Source: Clostridiales bacterium UBA1779
Lineage (GTDB): Bacteria; Bacillota; Clostridia; Oscillospirales; CAG-272
Reading direction: 5' to 3'
NCBI GenBank assembly: GCA_002314565.1
Contig: DCGL01000008.1
Location: 1-15,723 of the forward strand
DNA: 15,723 nucleotides
The position numbers and the translations under genes are program-made. Below the pieces are notes generated by a model. The model was not told the DNA's origin and made no database searches. It saw nothing but the letters and a program-made list of their open reading frames with translations. Below are positions 1 through 6,631 of the stretch, piece by piece (position 1 is the first letter of the stretch; each line of letters opens with the position of its first letter).

Positions 1-19
1 GTTTTTCCGGCAAACTCGG

Positions 20-48
20 GTTATACCATAACAAATCGATTTAGTCAA
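20..48 (-). promoter_or_regulatory. Sigma-A-type promoter firing leftward out of the window
   Basis: Read on the minus strand there is a -35 box TTGACT (43-48), a 17-bp spacer (26-42) and a -10 box TATAAC (20-25), with TGG directly before the -10 as in an extended -10 promoter. Transcription would start near position 13 and leave the window, so the gene it serves is not visible. The spacer contains the perfect 10-bp palindrome AAATCGATTT (33-42), a possible operator. The boxes are seen directly; activity is inferred. Confidence 0.7.
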
Positions 49-69
49 TTGTTTTTTTATAGCGTCGGA

Positions 70-128
70 GAGCCTCATCCGTCAAAGTCGGACTGTGCCG
101 ACTTTGCCACCTTCCCCCGTGGGGAAGG
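70..128. repeat. Half copy of the miniature inverted-repeat element
   Basis: GAGCCTCATCCGTC (70-83) matches the terminal repeat of the complete element at 14934-15108. It is followed by a perfect hairpin with arms AAAGTCGG (84-91) and CCGACTTT (98-105) and a 6-nt loop, then GCCACC and the palindromic core CCTTCCCCCGTGGGGAAGG (110-128). No opposite terminal repeat follows; the 43-bp-phased array begins at 131. It is therefore either truncated or a one-ended form of the element. I recall similar sequences scattered through Ruminococcaceae genomes, but did not search for them. Confidence 0.75.
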
Positions 129-130
129 CA

Positions 131-289
131 AGATGACAAGGGACGGTTCTTTTGTCATCTCGGTGTTTTACCCTGATGACAGGGGACGGTTCTTTTGTCA
201 TCTCGGTGTTTTGCCCTGATGACAAAAGAACCGTCCCTTGTCATCTCGCATTTTGGAGCAGATGACAAAAGAACCGTCCCTTGTCATCT
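131..289. repeat. Four-unit phased array of GGGACGGTTCTT-core palindromic repeats
   Basis: Four units start at 132, 175, 218 and 261, exactly 43 bp apart. Each has outer arms GATGACAA and TTGTCATC (8 bp, complementary; the second unit has one change) around an asymmetric core GGGACGGTTCTT. Units 1 and 2 lie in one orientation, units 3 and 4 in the other. Unit 1 (131-160) and unit 4 (260-289) are perfect 30-bp inverted repeats. Units 1 and 2 with their spacers (132-174, 175-217) are direct repeats with only two differences. Cores like this are, as I recall, common in Clostridia and linked to REP-associated tyrosine transposases (RAYT). No transposase is in the window, so this is a non-autonomous array. 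Confidence 0.85.
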
Positions 290-316
290 AAAAGAAAAAG
301 GCGGCCGAAGGCCGCC
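290..316 (-). terminator. Intrinsic terminator of the seven-gene operon
   Basis: On the minus strand a 7-bp all-GC stem GGCGGCC/GGCCGCC (300-306 with 310-316, loop TTC) is followed at once by TTTTTCTTTT (290-299). It lies 9 bp after the stop codon of the DUF1667 gene. This is a textbook rho-independent terminator and marks the 3' end of the transcription unit that begins near 7309-7337. Confidence 0.93.
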
Positions 317-325
317 CGGGGGAAG

Positions 326-670
326 TTACATATCACGTGTGACAACGAAGTTGACGCCGGTGCCGAGGATGTCGCGGATGACGACGTCACCGGTGTGAAC
401 GGGAGACTTGAGTGTCACACCCTTGAGCAGCGCCATGGCGTCGAAAATAATCGACTTCGGAATCGGCGCATCGGTTTTCACCGAACAGGTGGGATAAATG
501 CCTCCGCTGATCTTTACGGAAGAGGTGATTACACGGCGGGGATTAATAAGCTCTCTCATACCGTATTCGGCTCCTCTTTCACAGCCGTTTCCGGTCACCC
601 TGTAGCCGTTCTGCTCGTCAACCTTGAGATAACAGCCCTTGGGACAGGTTATACAGATAAGTTCAGTCAT
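326..670 (-). CDS. DUF1667 cysteine-motif protein, last gene of the glpA/glpB-like set
   Basis: A 114-residue protein. The N-terminus has C6-x2-C9-x3-C13 and a fourth cysteine, C30, a spacing that suggests an iron-sulfur or metal site; C62 is an extra cysteine. The short length and the N-terminal CxxCxxxC fit the DUF1667 family, which is characteristically encoded beside GlpA-like and GlpB-like flavoproteins, as here. A role as a redox partner of those flavoproteins is likely but inferred. I chose the ATG at 668-670 because MTELICITCPKGC is the family-like N-terminus; the reading frame stays open upstream to a TTG at 727, which has no ribosome binding site. The purine-rich GAAAGGA lies 33 nt upstream of the ATG, with a hairpin in between (separate entry). 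The stop is TAA at 326-328, just before the terminator. Confidence 0.88.
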   Translation of the reverse strand: MTELICITCPKGCYLKVDEQNGYRVTGNGCERGAEYGMRELINPRRVITSSVKISGGIYPTCSVKTDAPIPKSIIFDAMALLKGVTLKSPVHTGDVVIRDILGTGVNFVVTRDM

Positions 671-710
671 TTTTATGGTTATAGCTTTTGCAGAGTAAAA
701 GCTTCCTTTC
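668..710 (-). promoter_or_regulatory. Translation start of the DUF1667 gene with a hairpin between Shine-Dalgarno and ATG
   Basis: On the minus strand GAAAGGA (704-710) is followed directly by a perfect 7-bp stem AGCTTTT/AAAAGCT (683-689 with 697-703, 7-nt loop), then 12 nt and the ATG (668-670). No Shine-Dalgarno-like sequence lies closer to the ATG. If the hairpin forms, it brings the purine-rich site to about 12 nt from the start. The sequence is seen; the function is inferred. Confidence 0.4.
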
Positions 711-743
711 GTTTGTTTTTGCGGCAAGTTTTGCTAAGCAACG

Positions 744-807
744 TTGCCGGTGTTCAGCCGGCAAAAGCCGCAAATCCGGAACCTGAAGATTAATCTTTCA
801 ATCTTCA
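744..807. other. Two hairpins in the 140-bp gap before the DUF1667 gene
   Basis: One inverted repeat is TGAAGATT/AATCTTCA (784-791 with 800-807, 8 bp), beginning 4 bp after the stop codon of the GlpB-like gene. The second is TTGCCGG/CCGGCAA (744-750 with 758-764, 7 bp). Neither is followed by a T-run on the minus strand, so they do not look like terminators. They could be processing sites or mRNA-stabilising structures that set the ratio of the flavoproteins to the DUF1667 protein. This gap is far longer than the others in the operon. Confidence 0.4.
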
Positions 808-810
808 GCC

Positions 811-2091
811 TCAGAATACTTCTTCGACAGCATCGTCAACGGATACTGTCATAGATCCGCTGCATTTTGCAAGCAGAACCTTCGGGATGGTGATCTTTTC
901 CATTTCACCGGGAGCCATATAATCGCGTTTGAAAGCGGCAATCTGATTGTCGCCGGATTTTACCGTGATAACTGACTTCTTGCGGGGATGGTTGGTGCGG
1001 AAGAAAATATCCACTCCCTTTTCGACGTTTTCGGGACGGATCTTTGAAGGAACGGTGTAGTTTACCCCGTCTCCCGACACGACGTCAACGATATTTCCGC
1101 CGACTCTCTTGCCCTTGGCATATTCGGCTGCGGCAGCTCCTGCCTTCATTGATTCGGCAGTTACGAAGTCAACCAGGTCGTGAACGTGAAGAACGTTTCC
1201 GCAGGCAAAGACCCCGTCTGTCATGGTCATCATATTTTCAAAGACAACGGCGCCGTTGGTTCTGGGGTTAATCTGAATACCGGCATTGCGTGTCAGTTCA
1301 TTTTCGGGAATAAGTCCTACCGAAAGAAGGACTGTATCACACTCGATTTCGAATTCCATTCCGGGAACGGGCTTGCCGCCGTCCATCTTGGAAACGACAA
1401 CCTTTTCAACGCGGTCACTGCCGTAAATTCCGGTGATGGTGTGGGACAGGTAAAGGGGAATGCCGTAGTCGTTGAGGCACTGAACGACGTTTCTGTTCAG
1501 GCCGTTGCACCAGGGGGAGAGTTCGATGCAGGCAAGAACCTTTGCTCCTTCAAGCGTCATTCTTCTTGCCATAATCAGACCGATATCGCCGGAGCCGAGT
1601 ATGACTACTCTCTTTCCGACCATATAGCCTTCCATATTGACGTATCTCTGGGCAGTACCGGCAGTGAGAACTCCGGCAGGACGGTCACCGGGGATGGAGA
1701 TTGCTCCGCGAGTTCTTTCACGGCAGCCCATACAGAGCACGACGGCTCCGGCTTCGTATACGCAGTATCCGTTTTCGGAGCTTATGCAACTTACGTATCT
1801 CTTCATACCGGCGGCAGTGACGTCAAGAACCATAGTTCCCGTGACGACTTCCGCGCGGGTTTCGGCAACCATCTTTGCAAATCTTCCGGCATATTCGGGG
1901 CCTGTCAGCTCTTCCTTGAAATAATGAAGACCGAAGCCGTTGTGAATGCACTGGTTGAGAATACCTCCGACTACCTTGTCTCTTTCGATGACAAGAACCT
2001 TTTCGGCACCTTTTTCACAGGCGGCAACGGCAGCGGCAAGACCGGCGGGACCTCCGCCGACGATTACAACGTCATAATATTTATCAGCCAT
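811..2091 (-). CDS. GlpB-like FAD/NAD(P)-binding oxidoreductase
   Basis: A 426-residue two-dinucleotide-binding flavoprotein of the pyridine-nucleotide-disulfide-oxidoreductase fold. The N-terminal FAD motif GGGPAG is at residues 12-17, a CMGC motif followed by RERTRG at 120-129, the NAD(P) motif GSGDIG at 166-171, and a second FAD-contacting segment near DGVFACGN in the last third. The CMGC region is typical of the flavoproteins paired with GlpA-like dehydrogenases and DUF1667 proteins, where this subunit is thought to pass electrons between the dehydrogenase and a nicotinamide or other acceptor. The exact acceptor is unknown here. GAGG lies 7 nt before the ATG at 2089-2091 but only 1 nt before the alternative in-frame ATG at 2095-2097, so I prefer 2091; the other start adds two residues. 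It begins 9 bp after the GlpA-like stop codon, which indicates co-expression. Confidence 0.9.
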   Translation of the reverse strand: MADKYYDVVIVGGGPAGLAAAVAACEKGAEKVLVIERDKVVGGILNQCIHNGFGLHYFKEELTGPEYAGRFAKMVAETRAEVVTGTMVLDVTAAGMKRYVSCISSENGYCVYEAGAVVLCMGCRERTRGAISIPGDRPAGVLTAGTAQRYVNMEGYMVGKRVVILGSGDIGLIMARRMTLEGAKVLACIELSPWCNGLNRNVVQCLNDYGIPLYLSHTITGIYGSDRVEKVVVSKMDGGKPVPGMEFEIECDTVLLSVGLIPENELTRNAGIQINPRTNGAVVFENMMTMTDGVFACGNVLHVHDLVDFVTAESMKAGAAAAEYAKGKRVGGNIVDVVSGDGVNYTVPSKIRPENVEKGVDIFFRTNHPRKKSVITVKSGDNQIAAFKRDYMAPGEMEKITIPKVLLAKCSGSMTVSVDDAVEEVF

Positions 2092-2100
2092 TGTCATGCC

Positions 2101-3531
2101 TCATTTCGTACGTCCCGTGATGATATATGAGCCCTGCTTGTCCTTCGGAACCTTCTCTTCGGGAATACCGAGCTCGCGGGAAATTATTTCATGAACGCGG
2201 GGTGAGCAGAAACCGCCCTGGCAACGTCCCATACCTGCACGGCAGCGGCGCTTTACACCGTCAACCGATACGGGAACGATGGGTCTGTGAAGAGCGGCGA
2301 CTATTTCCCCCTCGGTTACGGTTTCACAGCGGCAGACAATCTGACCGTATGCCGGATTCTTTGCGATAAGAGCCTTCTGCTCTTCGGGACTGAGCTCCTT
2401 GAATCTGATGACAGGGGGCCTTTCATCCCTGAAGTCGGGATTTTCAACCAGTTCAAGGCCTGCCTCGCCAAGCAGTTTAACTCCTTCTTCTCCTACGGCA
2501 AGAGCCGAGGAAAGTCCGGGGGAGGCCATACCGGCAAGGTTTATCATACGGCTGCAGGTGGGGCAGATTTCAATGATGAAATCGCTGAGGTTCGTGGTGG
2601 GACGGACGCCTGCGTACTCACGTATCATATTTCTGTAGTTAATCGAAGGAACGTATTTGAGTCCGGCGGCGCGGATTTTACCGAGGTTGTCGGGCTTTGT
2701 GGCAAGATCCTCGGGATGCGCGGCGATTTCGGCGTCGGGACCGACGATAAGATTTCCGTGAACGGTGGGGGAAACGAGAACCCCCTTGAAACCGTTTTCA
2801 TCGGGACAGCCGAAAATGACGGAATGAACCTTTCTTCCCTCAACCTTGTCAAGCACGTAGTACTGACCGGCGCGGTTCGTGGCTTCGATTCTGTCGTCTC
2901 CGACCATTTTTGCAATGAAAGGAGCATAGCAGCCGGCGGCATTCACTACGTATCTTGCATCGACCTTGCCGTTTGCCGTTACGGCTGTGAGGTGGTCTTC
3001 GTGCTGCTCAATCGAGTAGACCTCTGCATTGAGTCTGAGGTCGGCGCCGTTGATTACGGCAACCTCGGTCATTGCCGTGGCAAATTCCCAGGGGTTGATG
3101 ATGGCGGATTCGTCGGACCAGAGAGCCCCGATTACGTTGGGGCTGAGTGCGGGCTCGACGGCATGAGCCTCATCCTGAGACATAATTTTGACATGGACTC
3201 CGTTTGCAAGACCGCGGCAATACAGCTTGCGCACTTCCTCCATGTCTCTGTCATTGTATGCAATAACGAGTGACTGAATCGGCTGGTATTCAACGTCAAG
3301 TTTCTTTACCACCTCTCTTGCCTCGGCAATGCCGCGGCGGTTGAGAATGGCCTTCTTTGTACCGGGTTCAGGGTCGTAACCTGCATGCATGATAGCGCTG
3401 TTGGCCTTTGTCGTTCCGCAGGCAACGTCGTTAAACTTTTCGGCAATGGCAACCTTGAGGTTGTACTTTGCCAGTTTGTAGGCAGTTGCGGCACCGATAA
3501 CTCCGCAGCCTACAATCAGTACGTCATACAT
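2101..3531 (-). CDS. GlpA-like FAD-dependent dehydrogenase with C-terminal BFD [2Fe-2S] domain
   Basis: A 476-residue protein with an N-terminal DAO-type FAD fold (GCGVIG at residues 8-13, then the GTTKANSA and HAGYD signatures of the GlpA/LhgO-like group). It ends in a BFD-like [2Fe-2S] domain with C400 and C402 (CRCE) and C437 and C442 (CRAGMGRCQGGFC); C430 is an extra cysteine. Known members oxidise glycerol 3-phosphate to dihydroxyacetone phosphate or related 2-hydroxyacids. With the GlpB-like and DUF1667 neighbours, glycerol-3-phosphate oxidation is the best guess. No glycerol kinase or facilitator is in the window, so the substrate is not proven. AAAGGA lies 12 nt before the ATG. The preceding gene ends 29 bp upstream. 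Confidence 0.9.
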   Translation of the reverse strand: MYDVLIVGCGVIGAATAYKLAKYNLKVAIAEKFNDVACGTTKANSAIMHAGYDPEPGTKKAILNRRGIAEAREVVKKLDVEYQPIQSLVIAYNDRDMEEVRKLYCRGLANGVHVKIMSQDEAHAVEPALSPNVIGALWSDESAIINPWEFATAMTEVAVINGADLRLNAEVYSIEQHEDHLTAVTANGKVDARYVVNAAGCYAPFIAKMVGDDRIEATNRAGQYYVLDKVEGRKVHSVIFGCPDENGFKGVLVSPTVHGNLIVGPDAEIAAHPEDLATKPDNLGKIRAAGLKYVPSINYRNMIREYAGVRPTTNLSDFIIEICPTCSRMINLAGMASPGLSSALAVGEEGVKLLGEAGLELVENPDFRDERPPVIRFKELSPEEQKALIAKNPAYGQIVCRCETVTEGEIVAALHRPIVPVSVDGVKRRCRAGMGRCQGGFCSPRVHEIISRELGIPEEKVPKDKQGSYIITGRTK

Positions 3532-3560
3532 TGTTGTTTTTTATCCTTTATATAAATATT

Positions 3561-4148
3561 TCAATCGAGAAGAAGTTTGGAAGTATACGCCTTCGGGTCG
3601 GCTGAGAATTTGTCGAACTCCTCTTTTATTATGTCGGCAACCTCTTCGCAGGAGCGATGTGCTGTATCTATTACGAGATCGTAATTTGCAAGGTCGAGAT
3701 TGTCAACGTGATAAATCTGACGGTATCTCTTGTTCTCTTCCATCATACGGGCGTTGATCTGTTCGATTGCGTCCTCAATGCTTGCGTATTTTTCAACGGC
3801 TCCCCTCGTGGGATCCGAGAAAATTCTCTTTGCGGCGACTTCCGTCTTCACAAAAAGATAAACCTTGAAGGAATTAACGGCAAAATTCCAGGCCATACGT
3901 GAATCGTAGAGAATTTTGTCATCGGCTCTGTCAATGGAAATGCGTCTCGTCTCGTCGTCAATCATATGGTCGTATTTGTTGTCGGCAGTCATCAGCTTAT
4001 TGAATTCAAGCGCAGTCATACCGAGATCTGCGGCGATTTTGCGCAGGGCGGTGCCGGTGCTGTGAATTTCGTAACCGTATTTACGGGCAAAAATACCTGC
4101 AACCGTGGACTTGCCGCTTCCGAGGCGGCCTGTAATTGAAATATGCAT
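3561..4148 (-). CDS. Cytidylate-kinase-like P-loop nucleotide kinase
   Basis: A 195-residue P-loop protein. Walker A is GRLGSGKST (residues 7-15). A (d)NMP-binding-like stretch GTALRKIAADLGM (32-44) follows, then YDSRMAWNF (81-89) where CMP kinases carry their substrate-binding Asp-Arg motif. A LID-like arginine-rich helical region around 130-147 ends in RYRQIY, followed by YDLVIDT (156-162). The order resembles the compact archaeal-type CMP kinases more than the standard bacterial Cmk. It may phosphorylate CMP/dCMP or another small substrate; the substrate is inferred. It lies 38 bp after the ANL protein gene and 29 bp before the GlpA-like gene. The Shine-Dalgarno is weak (GAAAGG about 14 nt upstream). 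Confidence 0.75.
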   Translation of the reverse strand: MHISITGRLGSGKSTVAGIFARKYGYEIHSTGTALRKIAADLGMTALEFNKLMTADNKYDHMIDDETRRISIDRADDKILYDSRMAWNFAVNSFKVYLFVKTEVAAKRIFSDPTRGAVEKYASIEDAIEQINARMMEENKRYRQIYHVDNLDLANYDLVIDTAHRSCEEVADIIKEEFDKFSADPKAYTSKLLLD

Positions 4149-4186
4149 CTCAAATACACAACCTTTCGTAATAAGGATTATTGTTT

Positions 4187-5875
4187 TCAGTTAATACCTG
4201 CCAGGCGGCGCAGGTATCTTGACTGCACCTGAGCGGTAATTTCCGCTCTCACTGCGGGACGTCTGAGATCGGCGTCACGGACACAGGGTTCGCAGATAAA
4301 GCAGAAAATCTGCTTCTGAGCCGAGGATGTCGCATTGAATGCCGCAACTGCTTTGGCAAGCTCCGCTTCAACCTGTCCCTTTGAATATCTGGGACCGTAT
4401 TCGGCACGCATGGCCTCTCTGTCCGGTGCAAGAACGGCTACGAGATCCGTATCTCCGCGGTTTTCATTTCTGAAGGCAACAAGGGCGGCAGCGGCAACGT
4501 ACGGATTTCCGGTCAGTTTGCTTTCAATTTCTTCGGGAATAATTCTGACACCCGTCTGGGTGACGATGGCATTTTCTTTTCTGCCGAGCACGTAAAGATA
4601 ACCGTCGCGGTCAACGCTTCCGAGTCTGCCGGTGTAGAGCCAGCCGGAGCGCATTTCTTCGGCACGCGTACCGCTGTCTTCCGTACCTTCTTTTCTCTTG
4701 AACCTGATTTCACCGGTTCCGTCGGCACGTCGGTCATAAATATCTATTACGGTTCCGGGAAGCGGAAGTCCGCAGGATCCGGCACGCACCGCGTCCTCGC
4801 GGCAAGCCGTCATCAGGGGCAGTCCGCGCGACAGACCGAAGCACTGAAGTACGGGAATACCGTATGAGAACAGACCTTCGGCACTGATTTTATCGGGAGT
4901 TCCGCAGTTGAGAATAAATCTCAGCTTTCCGCCGAGAGAGTCACGGATTTCGCAGAAAATCCGTCTCTTTATCGCGGTGCTGCGTCCGGTCAGGCGCACG
5001 ATGGCAGATACCTCGCGCTCCTTCCTCGTCCCTTTGTTTTTGATATTCGAACATATTTTACGGTAAATTTCACCTGTCAGCGCAGTCGTTGACGACAGAA
5101 TGCTGATTTCGCATTCCTGCAAATCGCGGGTGATATATCTCATTCCGCGGCCAATTACGATACAGCCTCCTCTGACCATCGGAAACAGAAGGGTCATACA
5201 CAGAGGATACTGACTGCTCCAGGGAAGCAGAGCCATATGTCTGTCATCCTTGTCGCAGAGAATCATTGATGCGGCTCCCTGAAGGTCGCGGCAGATATCC
5301 CTGTGAGTCAGAACGAAAGGCTTTGATTTTGAAGAAGGAGCCAGAATCACGGCACTGTCGCCGGGAGCCGGTTCAAGTCCGATGAATGACAGGTCTCCGT
5401 CCGCAAGGTTTTGCTGTCCTTCAGCGCAGAGAGCCGGGAAATCCGACAGATTAATACCGTCAATTTCAAGAGAACGGCAAAGCTGTTCGGCAGTTTCACC
5501 GAATTTTTCGCCGTAAATCAGAAGGTCAACGCCGCAGTTGCGGGCAATTGCCTCAAGCTCGCCGGCATCAAGACCCGTGTCGGCCGGCACGACTTTGCCA
5601 AGTCCGCACACTACCGCAAAGAAGGAGCACGCCCATGCGTATGAGTTCTCACCGAGAATCATGGCCGTGACTTTTTGGTATCCGCGGCTGCAAAGCACAG
5701 TTCCGAGAGATTCTACGGAATCAAGGAAGGCGGAGTACGGAATTGCTTCGCGTCCGTCCGGTCCGAATACCGAAAACAGCGGGTTCATGCTGAACTGGCG
5801 CTCGGCGGAGCACAGAAGCGAGCGCAGGCTGCTTATTTCCTTACACGGATAGTAAAACAAAGCTGTGGACTTCAT
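4187..5875 (-). CDS. Degenerate AMP-binding (ANL superfamily) protein, possible pseudoenzyme
   Basis: A 562-residue protein with the length and domain order of acyl-CoA synthetase/adenylation enzymes: large N-domain to about 418, small C-domain after the hinge. The hinge-side motif GRKENAIV...GVRIIPEEIE (431-451) is well kept. The catalytic motifs are not. The Ser/Thr/Gly phosphate loop (usually TSGTTG.PKG) is PSSKSKPF at 180-187; the YGxTE motif is FGLSR at 346-350; the YTGD aspartate is replaced by Arg (YTGR, 414-417); and no lysine follows K521, so the C-terminal catalytic Lys is missing. The frame is uninterrupted, which suggests it is maintained with an altered or non-adenylating role. 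It starts 39 bp after mtnN, with AAGGGGAAG upstream of the ATG. Acyl substrate and partners are unknown. Confidence 0.8.
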   Translation of the reverse strand: MKSTALFYYPCKEISSLRSLLCSAERQFSMNPLFSVFGPDGREAIPYSAFLDSVESLGTVLCSRGYQKVTAMILGENSYAWACSFFAVVCGLGKVVPADTGLDAGELEAIARNCGVDLLIYGEKFGETAEQLCRSLEIDGINLSDFPALCAEGQQNLADGDLSFIGLEPAPGDSAVILAPSSKSKPFVLTHRDICRDLQGAASMILCDKDDRHMALLPWSSQYPLCMTLLFPMVRGGCIVIGRGMRYITRDLQECEISILSSTTALTGEIYRKICSNIKNKGTRKEREVSAIVRLTGRSTAIKRRIFCEIRDSLGGKLRFILNCGTPDKISAEGLFSYGIPVLQCFGLSRGLPLMTACREDAVRAGSCGLPLPGTVIDIYDRRADGTGEIRFKRKEGTEDSGTRAEEMRSGWLYTGRLGSVDRDGYLYVLGRKENAIVTQTGVRIIPEEIESKLTGNPYVAAAALVAFRNENRGDTDLVAVLAPDREAMRAEYGPRYSKGQVEAELAKAVAAFNATSSAQKQIFCFICEPCVRDADLRRPAVRAEITAQVQSRYLRRLAGIN

Positions 5876-5914
5876 ATCTTTCTTCCCCTTTCCGAAAATC
5901 AGGCTCTACAGTCT

Positions 5915-6619
5915 TTATGTGAGAGATATTCCGGCAAAATCCGCAATAATTTTGGCTGAGATAACGGATGCCGGTTCAACAAAATCGTAATAAGAAACTT
6001 TTGTGGCTCCGATTCCGTCGGAAACACAACGGACGATTGCAAAGGGAACGCCGGCAACGGTGCAGACCTGAGCCACGGCAGCTCCTTCCATTTCACACCC
6101 GTCGGCATCAAACCAGGAATGAATCTCTTCCCTGTCCTTTTCGGAATAAACGAAGCGGTCACCGGATGCTATGCGGCCCGAATATGCGTTGCAGCCGCAG
6201 TTTTTGGCCGACAGAAGCAGCTTTTCGGAAAGCTCCTTATCGGCGGGCATAAATATTTCGGAAGTTCCGTCGGGGAAGAAAATTGCCCCGCGGGGGTCCC
6301 CGATTTCATCGTAGTCGAGGTCGTGCTCTACGGCATCATTTGCAACAATTACGTCAAAGACGGACATTCCGCTGTGAAGTCCGCCGCATGAGCCTGTATT
6401 AATCACACACTCAGGGGCAAAATGCTCGATGAGCAGTGTGGTGCAGATGGCGGCGTTTACTTTTCCGACGCCGCAGCGGACAAGGGCAACCTCAAATTTT
6501 CCGAGTCTGCCCTCGTAAAAGGTCACACCGAGAATTTTTTTCTCGACGGGATTTTCAAGATGGGAACGCAGAAGGGTGACTTCTCTTTCCATCGCCCCGA
6601 TAATTCCTATTTTTTTCAT
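5915..6619 (-). CDS. mtnN: 5'-methylthioadenosine/S-adenosylhomocysteine nucleosidase
   Basis: A 234-residue cytoplasmic enzyme that cleaves adenine from MTA, SAH and 5'-deoxyadenosine, recycling products of SAM-dependent reactions. The N-terminus MKKIGIIGAMEREV carries E13, equivalent to catalytic E12 of the E. coli enzyme. E178 (in CEMEG) and D201 (in CVSDG) match E174 and D197. Length is normal for the family. I chose the ATG at 6617-6619 because it gives the conserved N-terminus; an in-frame GTG at 6626-6628 adds three residues. No clear Shine-Dalgarno is visible; the previous gene stops 12 bp upstream, so translation is probably coupled. 5'-Deoxyadenosine and SAH made by the nearby radical SAM RlmN would be substrates, though no direct link is shown. 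Confidence 0.95.
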   Translation of the reverse strand: MKKIGIIGAMEREVTLLRSHLENPVEKKILGVTFYEGRLGKFEVALVRCGVGKVNAAICTTLLIEHFAPECVINTGSCGGLHSGMSVFDVIVANDAVEHDLDYDEIGDPRGAIFFPDGTSEIFMPADKELSEKLLLSAKNCGCNAYSGRIASGDRFVYSEKDREEIHSWFDADGCEMEGAAVAQVCTVAGVPFAIVRCVSDGIGATKVSYYDFVEPASVISAKIIADFAGISLT

Positions 6620-6631
6620 AAATGACACAAA

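Noticed and set aside
131..289. Possible CRISPR array, because of regular spacing of about 28-nt repeats
   Set aside because: There are only four units, two of them inverted. The 14-nt spacers are too short and two are nearly identical. No cas gene is nearby.
281..793. Plus-strand open reading frame of 170 codons
   Set aside because: It runs from the repeat array across the terminator and antisense to the DUF1667 gene, and shows no recognisable motif.
744..807. Intrinsic terminators between the GlpB-like and DUF1667 genes
   Set aside because: The hairpins lack a following T-run on the minus strand, and the real terminator lies after the DUF1667 gene.
1180..2130. Plus-strand open reading frame of 316 codons
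   Set aside because: It is antisense to the GlpB-like gene, which has clear FAD and NAD motifs; the frame is a codon-bias shadow.
2287..3273. Plus-strand open reading frame of 328 codons
   Set aside because: It is a shadow of the GlpA-like gene on the other strand, with no independent start signal or family motif.
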